8,295 nucleotides of DNA from Microcaldota archaeon. GTDB taxonomy: Archaea > Micrarchaeota > Micrarchaeia > Micrarchaeales > CABMGC01. This document shows positions 1 to 5,455 of this stretch, piece by piece (position 1 is the stretch's first letter; each line of letters begins with the position of its first letter). The stretch is taken from NCBI GenBank assembly GCA_021846005.1, contig JAJZIZ010000028.1:1-8295 (forward strand), in the 5' to 3' direction. The notes beneath the pieces are model-generated. The model did no database searches and was not told the DNA's origin. It saw only the letters and a program-made list of their open reading frames with translations. A program made the position numbers and the translations under genes.

Positions 1-919
1 ATTCTATACCTGCTTTTATTAATTCCGAGAATACATAATTTTCGAAGAGTTTGCCCCTGCTTTCTATCCTTAAGGCAAAATCATTTGCAATTGCATTTCT
101 TAGCCCGGTATCAATGAAGTAAAGCTTCGGCTGCTTTATTATCTCGTTTAATTTGTTCTTGTAGAAAGGTGATACCCGTTTAATGATATAACTTTTCTCC
201 ATCGCATCAATGTATTTTTTGACTGATTGAAACGACAGAGATAAATCAGAGCATATCTTGTTATAGACAAGCATATCTCCAACACGATGAGACAGATAGA
301 CTGCCAGCCGTTCAACAGCACCTAAATCCTCAATATTAAACATTCTTGCAACGTCCCGAAACACCATTGTCTGGTAAAGATCCTTTAGCAGCATCTCCTT
401 ATTGTCCTTCTCGGCTTCCAGTACTATTTTCGGATAGCCGCCATACCGCATATGCTCGTCTACAAGCCTCAGGATAATCGTTTCGGTTGTTTCTCTTTGA
501 TTTTTTGCGGCAAGGAACTCTTCAAATGAAAACTGATATAAGGTAAGTATGCTAGCTCTGCCTACCAGCCAGCCGATCACCTCTTTCCCAAGCATTGTCT
601 GAGAAGACGAGGTTATCCATAGTTTCCGGCCGGTGTCTGCAAGATATTTCAACTTGCTTCCGGCTTCTTTTGCATACTGTATCTCATCCAATATGGTTGG
701 TTTGCCGTTTTGAAGGTATTGATTTTCAAAAGCCTTTACATCCTTGTCAAACAGCTCCCTGGCATCTGGATCATCGAAAAGTACATATGATGCCAAGCCC
801 TGTCCCTGCTCCCTCAAGAATGTCGTTTTGCCAGACTGCCTTGGCCCGACTATGAAAACAACATTGTTGAGCCTGGAGGCTTTAAGAAACCGTTCTTTGA
901 TGGCTCTTTCAACATACAT
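1..919 (-). CDS. AAA+ ATPase of the DUF4143 family, 3' end cut by the window
   Basis: An uninterrupted 306-codon reading frame runs from an ATG at 919 off the left edge; the stop is not in the window. It shows an N-terminal P-loop ATPase: Walker A GPRQSGKTT at residues 25-33 and Walker B ILDEIQ with D78/E79. The later part carries the C-terminal block typical of the family (LYFIDTGLRNAI, then GKLFENYVFSELI). DUF4143 proteins are usually about 380-450 residues, so roughly the last quarter is missing. Members are P-loop ATPases with a winged-helix region and a PD-(D/E)XK-like C-terminal domain. They are very common in archaea and small-genome organisms, and their substrate is unknown. The ATG at 919 is chosen because the first residues (MYVERAIKERFLKASRLNN) match the family start and a TATA-like box lies about 25 bp upstream. 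The gene stands alone, divergent from vapBC, behind its own repeat-containing promoter. Family assignment is confident; function is not. Confidence 0.9.
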   Translation of the reverse strand, partial: MYVERAIKERFLKASRLNNVVFIVGPRQSGKTTFLREQGQGLASYVLFDDPDARELFDKDVKAFENQYLQNGKPTILDEIQYAKEAGSKLKYLADTGRKLWITSSSQTMLGKEVIGWLVGRASILTLYQFSFEEFLAAKNQRETTETIILRLVDEHMRYGGYPKIVLEAEKDNKEMLLKDLYQTMVFRDVARMFNIEDLGAVERLAVYLSHRVGDMLVYNKICSDLSLSFQSVKKYIDAMEKSYIIKRVSPFYKNKLNEIIKQPKLYFIDTGLRNAIANDFALRIESRGKLFENYVFSELIKAGIE

Positions 920-937
920 AATACTCTTTAATCCTAT

Positions 938-954
938 CTAATATAAATATATTT
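938..954 (-). promoter_or_regulatory. TATA box for the DUF4143 ATPase gene
   Basis: On the minus strand this reads AAATATATTTATATTAG. Its centre is about 26 bp upstream of the ATG at 919, the spacing expected between an archaeal TATA box and the transcription start. The mRNA would therefore be leaderless or nearly so, which fits the lack of a Shine-Dalgarno sequence. Confidence 0.5.
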
Positions 955-955
955 C

Positions 956-987
956 TACTAAAATTAAATCTTAATTCAATTTTAGTA
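956..987. repeat. 10-bp perfect inverted repeat, candidate operator
   Basis: TACTAAAATT (956-965) and AATTTTAGTA (978-987) are perfect reverse complements separated by 12 bp. A smaller inverted repeat, AATTAA-ATC-TTAATT (962-976), is nested within. The element sits directly upstream of the TATA box of the DUF4143 gene, where a dimeric regulator could control it. The region is very AT-rich, so some symmetry is expected by chance, but a 10-bp perfect arm is longer than usual. Confidence 0.45.
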
Positions 988-991
988 AGAC

Positions 992-1019
992 TTAAATTAA
1001 TCTATGTTTAAATCAATCT
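992..1019 (+). repeat. Two 12-bp direct repeats, 16-bp period, with a TATA-like core
   Basis: TTAAATTAATCT (992-1003) and TTAAATCAATCT (1008-1019) agree at 11 of 12 positions with a 16-bp period. The TTTAAATC core of the second copy lies about 25 bp before the start of the GC-rich structured element, so this may be its promoter, its regulator-binding site, or both. Confidence 0.35.
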
Positions 1020-1029
1020 TAATACACGA

Positions 1030-1140
1030 GGGCAAAACCGCATCCAAGACGAGGCGCTTGGAATGGCCACAGCACATGGCTTTGATAGGGCAGGCGTGTA
1101 GACAGGGAGCGCAAGCGACCTGTGAGCGCACCGCAACTAA
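1030..1140 (+). ncRNA. Candidate structured non-coding RNA, unknown family
   Basis: A sharply GC-rich block lies inside an AT-rich intergenic region and has no plausible reading frame. Three hairpins can be drawn on the plus strand: TCCAAG/CTTGGA (1043-1062), GGCCA/TGGCT with a 7-nt loop (1065-1081), and ACAGG-GA-GC-[GCAA]-GC-GA-CCTGT (1102-1123). The last has a GNRA tetraloop and a symmetric pair of tandem G-A mismatches. These features stabilise RNA only on the plus strand; on the minus strand they become C/T mismatches and a non-GNRA loop. A TATA-like sequence precedes the block and a T-run follows it. I do not recognise the family: it does not show the conserved cores of RNase P RNA, SRP RNA or tRNA, and the guide-RNA boxes (C/D, ACA) are not convincing. 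The tandem G-A pairs could be bound by L7Ae-type proteins, which is inference. Confidence 0.45.
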
Positions 1141-1148
1141 ATCCTAAT

Positions 1149-1218
1149 AAACTTTTGAGAAGTTTACAAAACACTCAAAGGAAAATAATCAAGCTTGCTT
1201 CTACTTTCTTTTTTGTTT
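1149..1218 (+). terminator. Hairpin plus T-rich tract after the candidate RNA
   Basis: AAACTT-TTGAG-AAGTTT (1149-1165) forms a weak 6-bp hairpin. About 40 bp later a pyrimidine-rich run containing T6 (1209-1214) and flanking Ts appears. Archaeal RNA polymerase terminates at T-rich tracts, so this may end the transcript of the structured element. The stretch from here to 1250 holds no gene. Confidence 0.35.
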
Positions 1219-1254
1219 AGCTTTTAACTGCACGAGAATATAATAAAGAAATGT

Positions 1255-1300
1255 TGCCTGCAGGCGGCGATGGGTCGTAAAATGAATGACCCAATTGGCA
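1255..1300 (+). promoter_or_regulatory. Nested palindromes upstream of vapBC, candidate operator
   Basis: Several symmetric elements are packed into 46 bp: the perfect palindrome GCCTGCAGGC (1256-1265), the inverted repeat TGGGTC/GACCCA (1271-1276 and 1288-1293), and the palindrome CCAATTGG (1291-1298). The outer TGCC (1255-1258) can pair with GGCA (1297-1300), enclosing the inner stem. They end a few bases before the vapB TATA box. AbrB-type antitoxins usually repress their own operon by binding palindromes at the promoter, so an operator is the simplest reading. An RNA fold in a longer transcript is the alternative. Confidence 0.45.
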
Positions 1301-1305
1301 GTAAT

Positions 1306-1316
1306 AATTTATATTT
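1306..1316 (+). promoter_or_regulatory. TATA box for vapBC
   Basis: AATTTATATTT lies about 30-38 bp upstream of the vapB ATG at 1345. The transcript would start within a few bases of the start codon, giving a leaderless or very short-leader mRNA; no Shine-Dalgarno sequence is visible. Confidence 0.5.
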
Positions 1317-1344
1317 ATCATTTCTTTCATTACATGTGTTATAA

Positions 1345-1614
1345 ATGCCTATAGAAACAGCAAAAATGTCTTTAAACGGGGAAGTAACAATACCAGAAAG
1401 CCTCAGAAAGAAACTGAAGCTTTCCAATAAAAATATACTTGTATTCAGGGAATCTAACGGGGAGATAATAATAAGGCCCGTAGTGCCGTTCTCCGACCTG
1501 CGCGGAGTCGACAAGAAGCTGGGTATAACTTCTCTCTCGTTGAGAAAGCTCAGGGAGGAATGGAACAGGGGATCTGTAAAAAGAAGTGGCGACGCGAATG
1601 AACTATATATTTGA
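1345..1614 (+). CDS. vapB: VapB-type antitoxin with SpoVT/AbrB DNA-binding domain
   Basis: This 89-residue protein has an N-terminal AbrB-like swapped-hairpin domain at about residues 3-50. The core MSLNGEVTIPESLRKKLKL fits the family pattern of a small residue, then G-x-[VI]-T-[IL]-P and an arginine-lysine helix. The C-terminal half is charged and helical (SLSLRKLREEWNRGS), as expected for the segment that wraps around the toxin. Antitoxins of this type bind and block their PIN-domain RNase partner and repress the operon by binding the promoter, where palindromes are visible. Its stop overlaps the start of the downstream PIN gene, the usual translational coupling of vapBC. The ATG at 1345 is the natural start given the TATA spacing. 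Confidence 0.88.
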   Translation: MPIETAKMSLNGEVTIPESLRKKLKLSNKNILVFRESNGEIIIRPVVPFSDLRGVDKKLGITSLSLRKLREEWNRGSVKRSGDANELYI

Positions 1615-1990
1615 TACAACTGCGTTTGTGGCTTTTTTCAGCAATGAGAAAGGCGCGGAGAAGATTGCGAAGCTGTTTGCGAAGATTGAGGAAAAGAAAG
1701 CGGAAGGATACATAAGCCCCATAACCCTCACGGAACTTTACTACTTATACGCAAAAAAGGACGTTTCGCTTGCGAACGAAAGGATAGAGGCGATACTTCT
1801 CTCCAGGCTAAAGCTGGTGAAGATAGACGCGGAACTTACCCTTAGGGCTGAGAAGTACAAGAATTTGCAGGTGCCTCTTGCAAATGCGCTTGTAGCTGCC
1901 GCTTCCAAAGAGTATGAAGCAATGATAGTAGGACATGACAGCGGTTTTGAAAAGATGGACGTGGAACTATTGGACTACGAGACCGAGTGA
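1598..1990 (+). CDS. vapC: VapC-type PIN-domain toxin (ribonuclease), altered active site
   Basis: Read from the ATG at 1598, this is a 130-residue PIN-domain protein starting MNYIFDTTAFVAFF, as family members do. A GTG at 1586 would add four residues (MATR) and is less likely. PIN toxins are Mg/Mn-dependent RNases that cut tRNA, rRNA or mRNA and are held inactive by the antitoxin. The usual acidic quartet is three quarters present: D6 (FDTTAF), E46 (TLTELYYL) and D114 (VGHDSGF). The position normally held by Asp in the D-A-L-I-A-A motif is N96 (PLANALVAAAS), one base change from Asp. The enzyme may be weakened, or may still bind metal through the other three residues. It overlaps vapB by 17 bp, supporting a toxin-antitoxin operon. 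Family assignment is firm; activity is uncertain. Confidence 0.9.
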   Translation: MNYIFDTTAFVAFFSNEKGAEKIAKLFAKIEEKKAEGYISPITLTELYYLYAKKDVSLANERIEAILLSRLKLVKIDAELTLRAEKYKNLQVPLANALVAAASKEYEAMIVGHDSGFEKMDVELLDYETE

Positions 1991-1997
1991 AAAGAAG

Positions 1998-2058
1998 TTA
2001 TATAATAATTTTGATTCTGTATTATAACTGAAGACAGGGGATTCTTACCATTATATGG
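1998..2058 (+). promoter_or_regulatory. Promoter region of the FKBP isomerase gene
   Basis: Two TATA-like sequences are present: TTATATAATAATT (1998-2010) just after the vapC stop, giving a leader of about 70 nt, and TTATATGG (2051-2058), giving a leader of about 25 nt. Unlike the neighbouring leaderless candidates, this gene has a Shine-Dalgarno-like GAGGT at 2094-2098, six bases before the ATG. Confidence 0.4.
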
Positions 2059-2104
2059 CACAGGACCCTATGCTCAAAGATAATTTACGATCAGAGGTTT
2101 TTAG

Positions 2105-2626
2105 ATGAAATTCGGCAGATATATCGCAATAGCAGTGGTAGTAATAGCAGCAATGGTATTGGTTGCGGCGGCAGTCTTGCTTAGCACTGGGCAGACAGTC
2201 AAGGCAGGTGACACGGTAAGCGTATACTATACAGGAAGCTTTACCAACGGCACAGTGTTCAGTTCCAATTTCGGGCAAACGCCGCTTAATTTCACAGTAG
2301 GCGCAAACCAGCTGATATCTGGTTTTGACCAGGGCGTCATAGGCATGCAACTTGACCAGAATAAGACAATAACCATACCACCGCAGGAAGGCTATGGTTA
2401 TGTGAATGCTTCACGCATAATGACTGTGCCAGCGAATGTGTTTGGCGTCAATAGCACCAAAAATATAACCGTTGGGACAGGAGTGACTAGAATTGTAAAC
2501 GGCCTGCAGGAGCACGGAGTCATAACAGCAGTAGGCTCAGACAATGTAACAGTAGACTTCAATTCGCCATTGGCAGGAAAAACACTGGTGTTTAAGATAG
2601 AAGTAATTGCAATACACCAATCTTGA
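2105..2626 (+). CDS. Membrane-anchored FKBP-type peptidyl-prolyl isomerase, SlyD-like
   Basis: This 173-residue protein catalyses cis-trans isomerisation of peptidyl-proline bonds and assists folding. An N-terminal hydrophobic segment (residues 6-26) after a short basic start acts as signal peptide or membrane anchor, so the catalytic part faces outside. The FKBP half is seen at 33-95 (GDTVSVYYTGSFTNGTVFSS, then LISGFDQGVIGM), followed by an insert-in-flap region (about 96-150) and the closing strand V-D-F-N-S-P-L-A-G-K-T-L-V-F (150-163). SlyD proteins usually read NHPLAG there; here the His is Ser154. Seven N-x-S/T sequons lie at N48, N62, N86, N101, N116, N120 and N147, suggesting a heavily glycosylated extracytoplasmic protein. 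The start is supported by GAGGT at 2094-2098. It stands as a single gene between vapBC and the DUF5679 gene. A likely client set is surface or pilin proteins, which is inference. Confidence 0.9.
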   Translation: MKFGRYIAIAVVVIAAMVLVAAAVLLSTGQTVKAGDTVSVYYTGSFTNGTVFSSNFGQTPLNFTVGANQLISGFDQGVIGMQLDQNKTITIPPQEGYGYVNASRIMTVPANVFGVNSTKNITVGTGVTRIVNGLQEHGVITAVGSDNVTVDFNSPLAGKTLVFKIEVIAIHQS

Positions 2627-2765
2627 TTTGTTTCAGGATTGATATTGCTGAAAGAAAAATAATATTCAAATAAACAGTGGTCGGGGGAAGCTAACTGCCA
2701 TGTGGCAGTATGCAAAATATGCGCCTGGGTAAATAGCTTTTCATGCGCCCAGAGGCTCCTGCAGA
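2627..2765. other. Convergent intergenic region with inverted repeats
   Basis: No gene is seen here between the convergent isomerase and DUF5679 genes. It holds an inverted repeat, ACTGCCA-TG-TGGCAGT (2694-2709, 7-bp arms), a direct repeat of ATGCGCC (2719-2725 and 2742-2748), and a CTGGG/CCCAG pair around it. These may form transcript ends for one or both genes, but no strong T-run follows the hairpin, so a terminator call is weak. Confidence 0.35.
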
Positions 2766-2906
2766 TTACTTCCCTCCTATCTTGAACATCTTAGTGCCGC
2801 AGGTTTCACATGAACCGGTCATGGCTTTCTTGCCATTCTTCATGGTTACTTCCTTTGCGCTCTTCATTTCCTTCTTTTCCTTGCATTTAACACAATATGC
2901 TTCCAT
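2766..2906 (-). CDS. DUF5679-type zinc-ribbon small protein
   Basis: A 46-residue protein begins at the ATG at 2906 and ends at TAA (2766-2768). It has two cysteine pairs, CVKC at residues 5-8 and CETC at 33-36, spaced to hold one zinc ion. Between them lies the lysine-rich stretch (KEKKEMKSAKEVTMKNGKKA). The layout MEAYCVKCK ... KKAMTGSCETCGTKMFKIG matches the DUF5679 family, small conserved proteins found in archaea and some bacteria whose function is unknown; nucleic-acid binding is plausible from the basic charge. A Shine-Dalgarno sequence GGAG sits five bases before the ATG, and a TATA-like box lies further upstream. The opposite-strand frame across this interval is its shadow. Confidence 0.88.
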   Translation of the reverse strand: MEAYCVKCKEKKEMKSAKEVTMKNGKKAMTGSCETCGTKMFKIGGK

Positions 2907-2937
2907 ATTATCTCCGGGATATACCTGTCACAATGCA

Positions 2938-2950
2938 TTATAATAATATT
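2938..2950 (-). promoter_or_regulatory. TATA box for the DUF5679 gene
   Basis: The minus strand reads AATATTATTATAA, about 32-44 bp before the ATG at 2906. The predicted start near 2918 leaves a short leader that just includes the Shine-Dalgarno GGAG. Confidence 0.4.
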
Positions 2951-3004
2951 ACTAAGGATTAAGGCAAACGAGTATAAGAAGGCCATTTGAGGACAATAGG
3001 GTAA

Positions 3005-3016
3005 AAATTTATAAAG
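3005..3016 (+). promoter_or_regulatory. TATA box for the pilin-LamG gene
   Basis: AAATTTATAAAG lies about 28-39 bp upstream of the ATG at 3044. This fits transcription starting at or just before the start codon, with no Shine-Dalgarno sequence in between. Confidence 0.5.
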
Positions 3017-3043
3017 CCTTCCTTTCTAATATAATCGGATTAT

Positions 3044-3868
3044 ATGGGAAAATTCAAACTCCAAAGTGCAATGGAGTACCTTATGACATACGGATGGGCA
3101 ATACTTATAATTGCAGTAGTGCTTGGTGCCTTGTTCGGACTGGGATTCTTTAATTCAGGATTCCTTACCCCGAAAGTAGGACCTGGAGCCTGCCAGATCT
3201 ATAGGCCTTATGGTCCTGGAACCTCGGCACACGCTACGGCGCAGGGTACGTGCACAAATGGAGAGCCACAGGCTGTCGCAGAATTTTCGCCTTTGACAAA
3301 TGGAAACGTGCTGATTACAGGAGTGCCTACATCTCCTGATTGGACAGTCATGTTCTGGATGTTCCCAAAAAACCCTCAAGGAAGCTCTGGGGTCTTTTCT
3401 TTCGGCTCCACTGGTAACTACATAGGATTTTCAGGCTCCACATTCGGAGTTAATGGAGTGGCAGGGGTAAGCTCAGTCACAAGCCTGTATAATACATGGA
3501 GCTTTGTTGCAGTAACATATAATGGCGTCTCAACAGCAGTATACATCGACGGAGCGCAGACCGATGGCAATGCAGGTTCTATAGGCTCAGGCAGCAACAT
3601 ATACATAGGAAGCATAGACGGAGCCGGAGGAGATACCTTCAATGGCATGATATCAAACGTACAGTACTACAACGCCTCTTTGGCGCCTGCAGAAATAACT
3701 GCAATGTACCACTCTGGAATAGGAGTTGTTCCTCAGCTGACCAACAACCTAGTCGGATGGTGGGAGTTGAATGGCAATGCCAACGACTATTCAGGAAACC
3801 AGCAGGCTGGAGTATCTACAGCAATAGTATACACCAACTCATGGGAATCCGGATACACTGCGCCTTGA
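3044..3868 (+). CDS. Pilin-like surface protein with LamG lectin-like domain
   Basis: This 274-residue protein starts with a class III (archaeal type IV pilin) signal peptide: a short basic stretch MGKFKL, then QSAMEYLMTYG and a hydrophobic helix to about residue 36. A pilin peptidase would be expected to cut just before Q7, leaving the helix for assembly into a filament or for anchoring. After a short linker with Cys50 and Cys70, which may form a disulfide, comes a concanavalin A-like (LamG/laminin G-3) jelly-roll domain at about 75-225. Its hallmarks are WTVMFWMF, YNTWSFVAVTYNG and VYIDG ... IYIGS. The tail (LVGWWELNGNANDYSGNQQAG) looks like the opening of a second LamG domain that stops short. 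Such domains bind carbohydrate, so a role as adhesin or minor pilin is likely. It precedes the ATPase operon but is separated from it by a strong terminator. Confidence 0.85.
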   Translation: MGKFKLQSAMEYLMTYGWAILIIAVVLGALFGLGFFNSGFLTPKVGPGACQIYRPYGPGTSAHATAQGTCTNGEPQAVAEFSPLTNGNVLITGVPTSPDWTVMFWMFPKNPQGSSGVFSFGSTGNYIGFSGSTFGVNGVAGVSSVTSLYNTWSFVAVTYNGVSTAVYIDGAQTDGNAGSIGSGSNIYIGSIDGAGGDTFNGMISNVQYYNASLAPAEITAMYHSGIGVVPQLTNNLVGWWELNGNANDYSGNQQAGVSTAIVYTNSWESGYTAP

Positions 3869-3880
3869 TTTGTCTTAGAG

Positions 3881-3908
3881 GCCCTCTTGCCTAGGCAAGA
3901 GGGCTTTT
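3881..3908 (+). terminator. Intrinsic-type terminator, perfect 24-bp palindrome plus T-run
   Basis: Positions 3881-3904 form a perfect palindrome (GCCCTCTTGCCT and its complement), giving a stem of about 10 bp with a tight loop, followed directly by TTTT (3905-3908) and more T-rich sequence to about 3921. It begins 12 bp after the pilin stop and lies 26 bp before the ATPase ATG. It likely ends the pilin transcript and separates it from the operon; read-through would link them. Confidence 0.75.
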
Positions 3909-3934
3909 AGATTTATTTTTCCTAAGAAGTTAAC

Positions 3935-5455
3935 ATGGGACTTCTGCGCATACAGAATATAATGACAAATGAGCTTGCCAAGAGAACCTTTCTTAGCAGG
4001 CCACCGGAACCACCGTATGAATTCCTCCTTAATGACCCGACAGATTCGATATTTGTTGGGATAACAAAATTACTTGGAGTCCCTTTCACATGGACTTTCT
4101 CCGCCCTTACAAACCCGCATATAAGCGTAGTTGGAATAACAGGTTCGGGAAAAAGTTTTTTCGTCAAAACATTTCTGAGCAGAGCAAGCTATGTCTGGAA
4201 CACAAATGCAATTATAATAGACTGGGCAGGGGAGTATATTTCCTGGGTAAAGCAGAGCGGCGGCAAAGTGATCTCCTTCTCCAAAGGAGACTATATGAAC
4301 ATAATGGACCTTTCAGGAATGAGACCACTTGACAGGACAAAGCAGATAATGAACTCTCTTGATATTCTTACAGATATAGGAGAATATCCGGAACAGAGGA
4401 GGCTGACTGCAGAGGCCGTTGAACAGGCATATGTGAATTTTGGCTTTAATATAGCAGAAACGCCGGCTGAAGGAAAGGAGGCGCCTACGCTCAAGGATGT
4501 GGTAAGCTTATTGGAAGAAAAACAGACGGAAGGCACATACGCTTATCCCGCGGAGCTTGAAAATGCAATATACAGGCTAAGGCAGTTTTCCAGGCCCGGA
4601 GAGGATTATTTCGCCAGGAAGAGCACCATAGATATAGGAAAACTTACGACTTCGGGCCTTGTAGACCTTGACCTTTCGAGCCTTCCTGACGAAAGATTCA
4701 GGGCTCTTGCTGCGCTTTTCATATTGCAGACACTTAAGGAGAAGATGAGGATGGAGTCCTGGAGCTCTAAGGCGGGACTCAGAACGATTGTCACCCTTGA
4801 CGAGGCATGGAAGATTGCAAGCGACGAGAGAAGCGACGCTGTAACCATCATAAGGGAAGGCAGAAAATATTCTTTCGGATTGATAGTCGCCTCGCAAAAT
4901 CCGACCGATATCAATGAAGCAATATTCTCAAACGTTGGCACTACCATAATGCTCAGGATAAAATTCGAAAAGTTCATGCAGTACCTTCAGGGGTCATTGA
5001 ACTTTTCAGATTTCATGAGATCAGAAATAGGAAAGCTCGGAGTAGGACAGGCCGCAGTGGACATGTCTTTCAATACATCGGTAAAGTTCCCCAATGTATT
5101 CCTTCTGGAACGCATAGTTGGAGAACTTCCTCTGGAGATGTACACCATAACGATAGAGAGTCTCCTTGAACCTAATGAGCTTGCAGACAAGGAGATCAAA
5201 AAGGAGTTTGTATTCGACAGAATAACGCTTGATTCGAAATTAGTTGAAAACGGGCTGAACCCTGAAAGCTACATGGCGATATTCAAGGAGATGGGCTCGC
5301 AGGAAAGGAAAGCAGACATAGGGAAATTCGTTGAGATACTGGTTGGCGAGAACATAGGCAAGGACGTCATAGTCGCATTTCTCAGGGATATAGGCTTTTC
5401 GGACATGATAATAACAAGGGTGTTCTCACACATCCAAAGAGAGTCGGGTGGCTGA
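3935..5455 (+). CDS. VirB4/HerA-type P-loop ATPase
   Basis: This 506-residue motor ATPase belongs to the FtsK/HerA/VirB4 superfamily. Walker A is GITGSGKS (67-74), Walker B is TIVTLDEAWK with D289/E290, and a VASQNP motif (318-323) follows, as in VirB4 and HerA proteins. IIIDWAGEY after Walker A and IIREGRKYSFG between Walker B and SQNP are also typical. Only about 65 residues precede Walker A, so the large N-terminal domain of classical VirB4 (about 800 residues) is absent. The C-terminus (about 436-500) is a helical domain that resembles the next gene product. In bacteria such ATPases power conjugation or type IV secretion; archaeal relatives occur next to pilin-like genes, so a role in surface-structure assembly or export is inferred. 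The ATG at 3935 has no clear ribosome site; an internal ATG at 3962 is possible. It is the first gene of a three-gene operon. Confidence 0.82.
   Translation: MGLLRIQNIMTNELAKRTFLSRPPEPPYEFLLNDPTDSIFVGITKLLGVPFTWTFSALTNPHISVVGITGSGKSFFVKTFLSRASYVWNTNAIIIDWAGEYISWVKQSGGKVISFSKGDYMNIMDLSGMRPLDRTKQIMNSLDILTDIGEYPEQRRLTAEAVEQAYVNFGFNIAETPAEGKEAPTLKDVVSLLEEKQTEGTYAYPAELENAIYRLRQFSRPGEDYFARKSTIDIGKLTTSGLVDLDLSSLPDERFRALAALFILQTLKEKMRMESWSSKAGLRTIVTLDEAWKIASDERSDAVTIIREGRKYSFGLIVASQNPTDINEAIFSNVGTTIMLRIKFEKFMQYLQGSLNFSDFMRSEIGKLGVGQAAVDMSFNTSVKFPNVFLLERIVGELPLEMYTITIESLLEPNELADKEIKKEFVFDRITLDSKLVENGLNPESYMAIFKEMGSQERKADIGKFVEILVGENIGKDVIVAFLRDIGFSDMIITRVFSHIQRESGG

Noticed and set aside
595..941. Plus-strand open frames (595-855 and 744-941) opposite the DUF4143 ATPase
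   Set aside because: They lie antisense to a continuous frame with clear Walker A and B motifs and show no recognisable domain.
1030..1140. The GC-rich element as a tRNA, RNase P RNA or SRP RNA
   Set aside because: No T-loop GTTCRA sequence, no CCA-adjacent acceptor stem, no conserved RNase P core, and no SRP helix 8 loop were found.
1224..1619. A 131-codon minus-strand frame across the vapB gene
   Set aside because: It is antisense to the AbrB-domain gene and its promoter, and its residue pattern (Ser/Leu/Phe-rich) is typical of a shadow frame.
2743..2943. A 66-codon plus-strand frame that looks hydrophobic
   Set aside because: It is the complement of the DUF5679 zinc-ribbon gene; the minus strand has the cysteine pairs, ribosome site and TATA-like box.
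3935..5455. The ATPase as the HerA helicase of DNA end resection
   Set aside because: nurA, mre11 and rad50 are not adjacent, the pilin neighbour and the C-terminal helical domain point elsewhere, and the N-terminal HerA barrel is not evident; it cannot be fully excluded.
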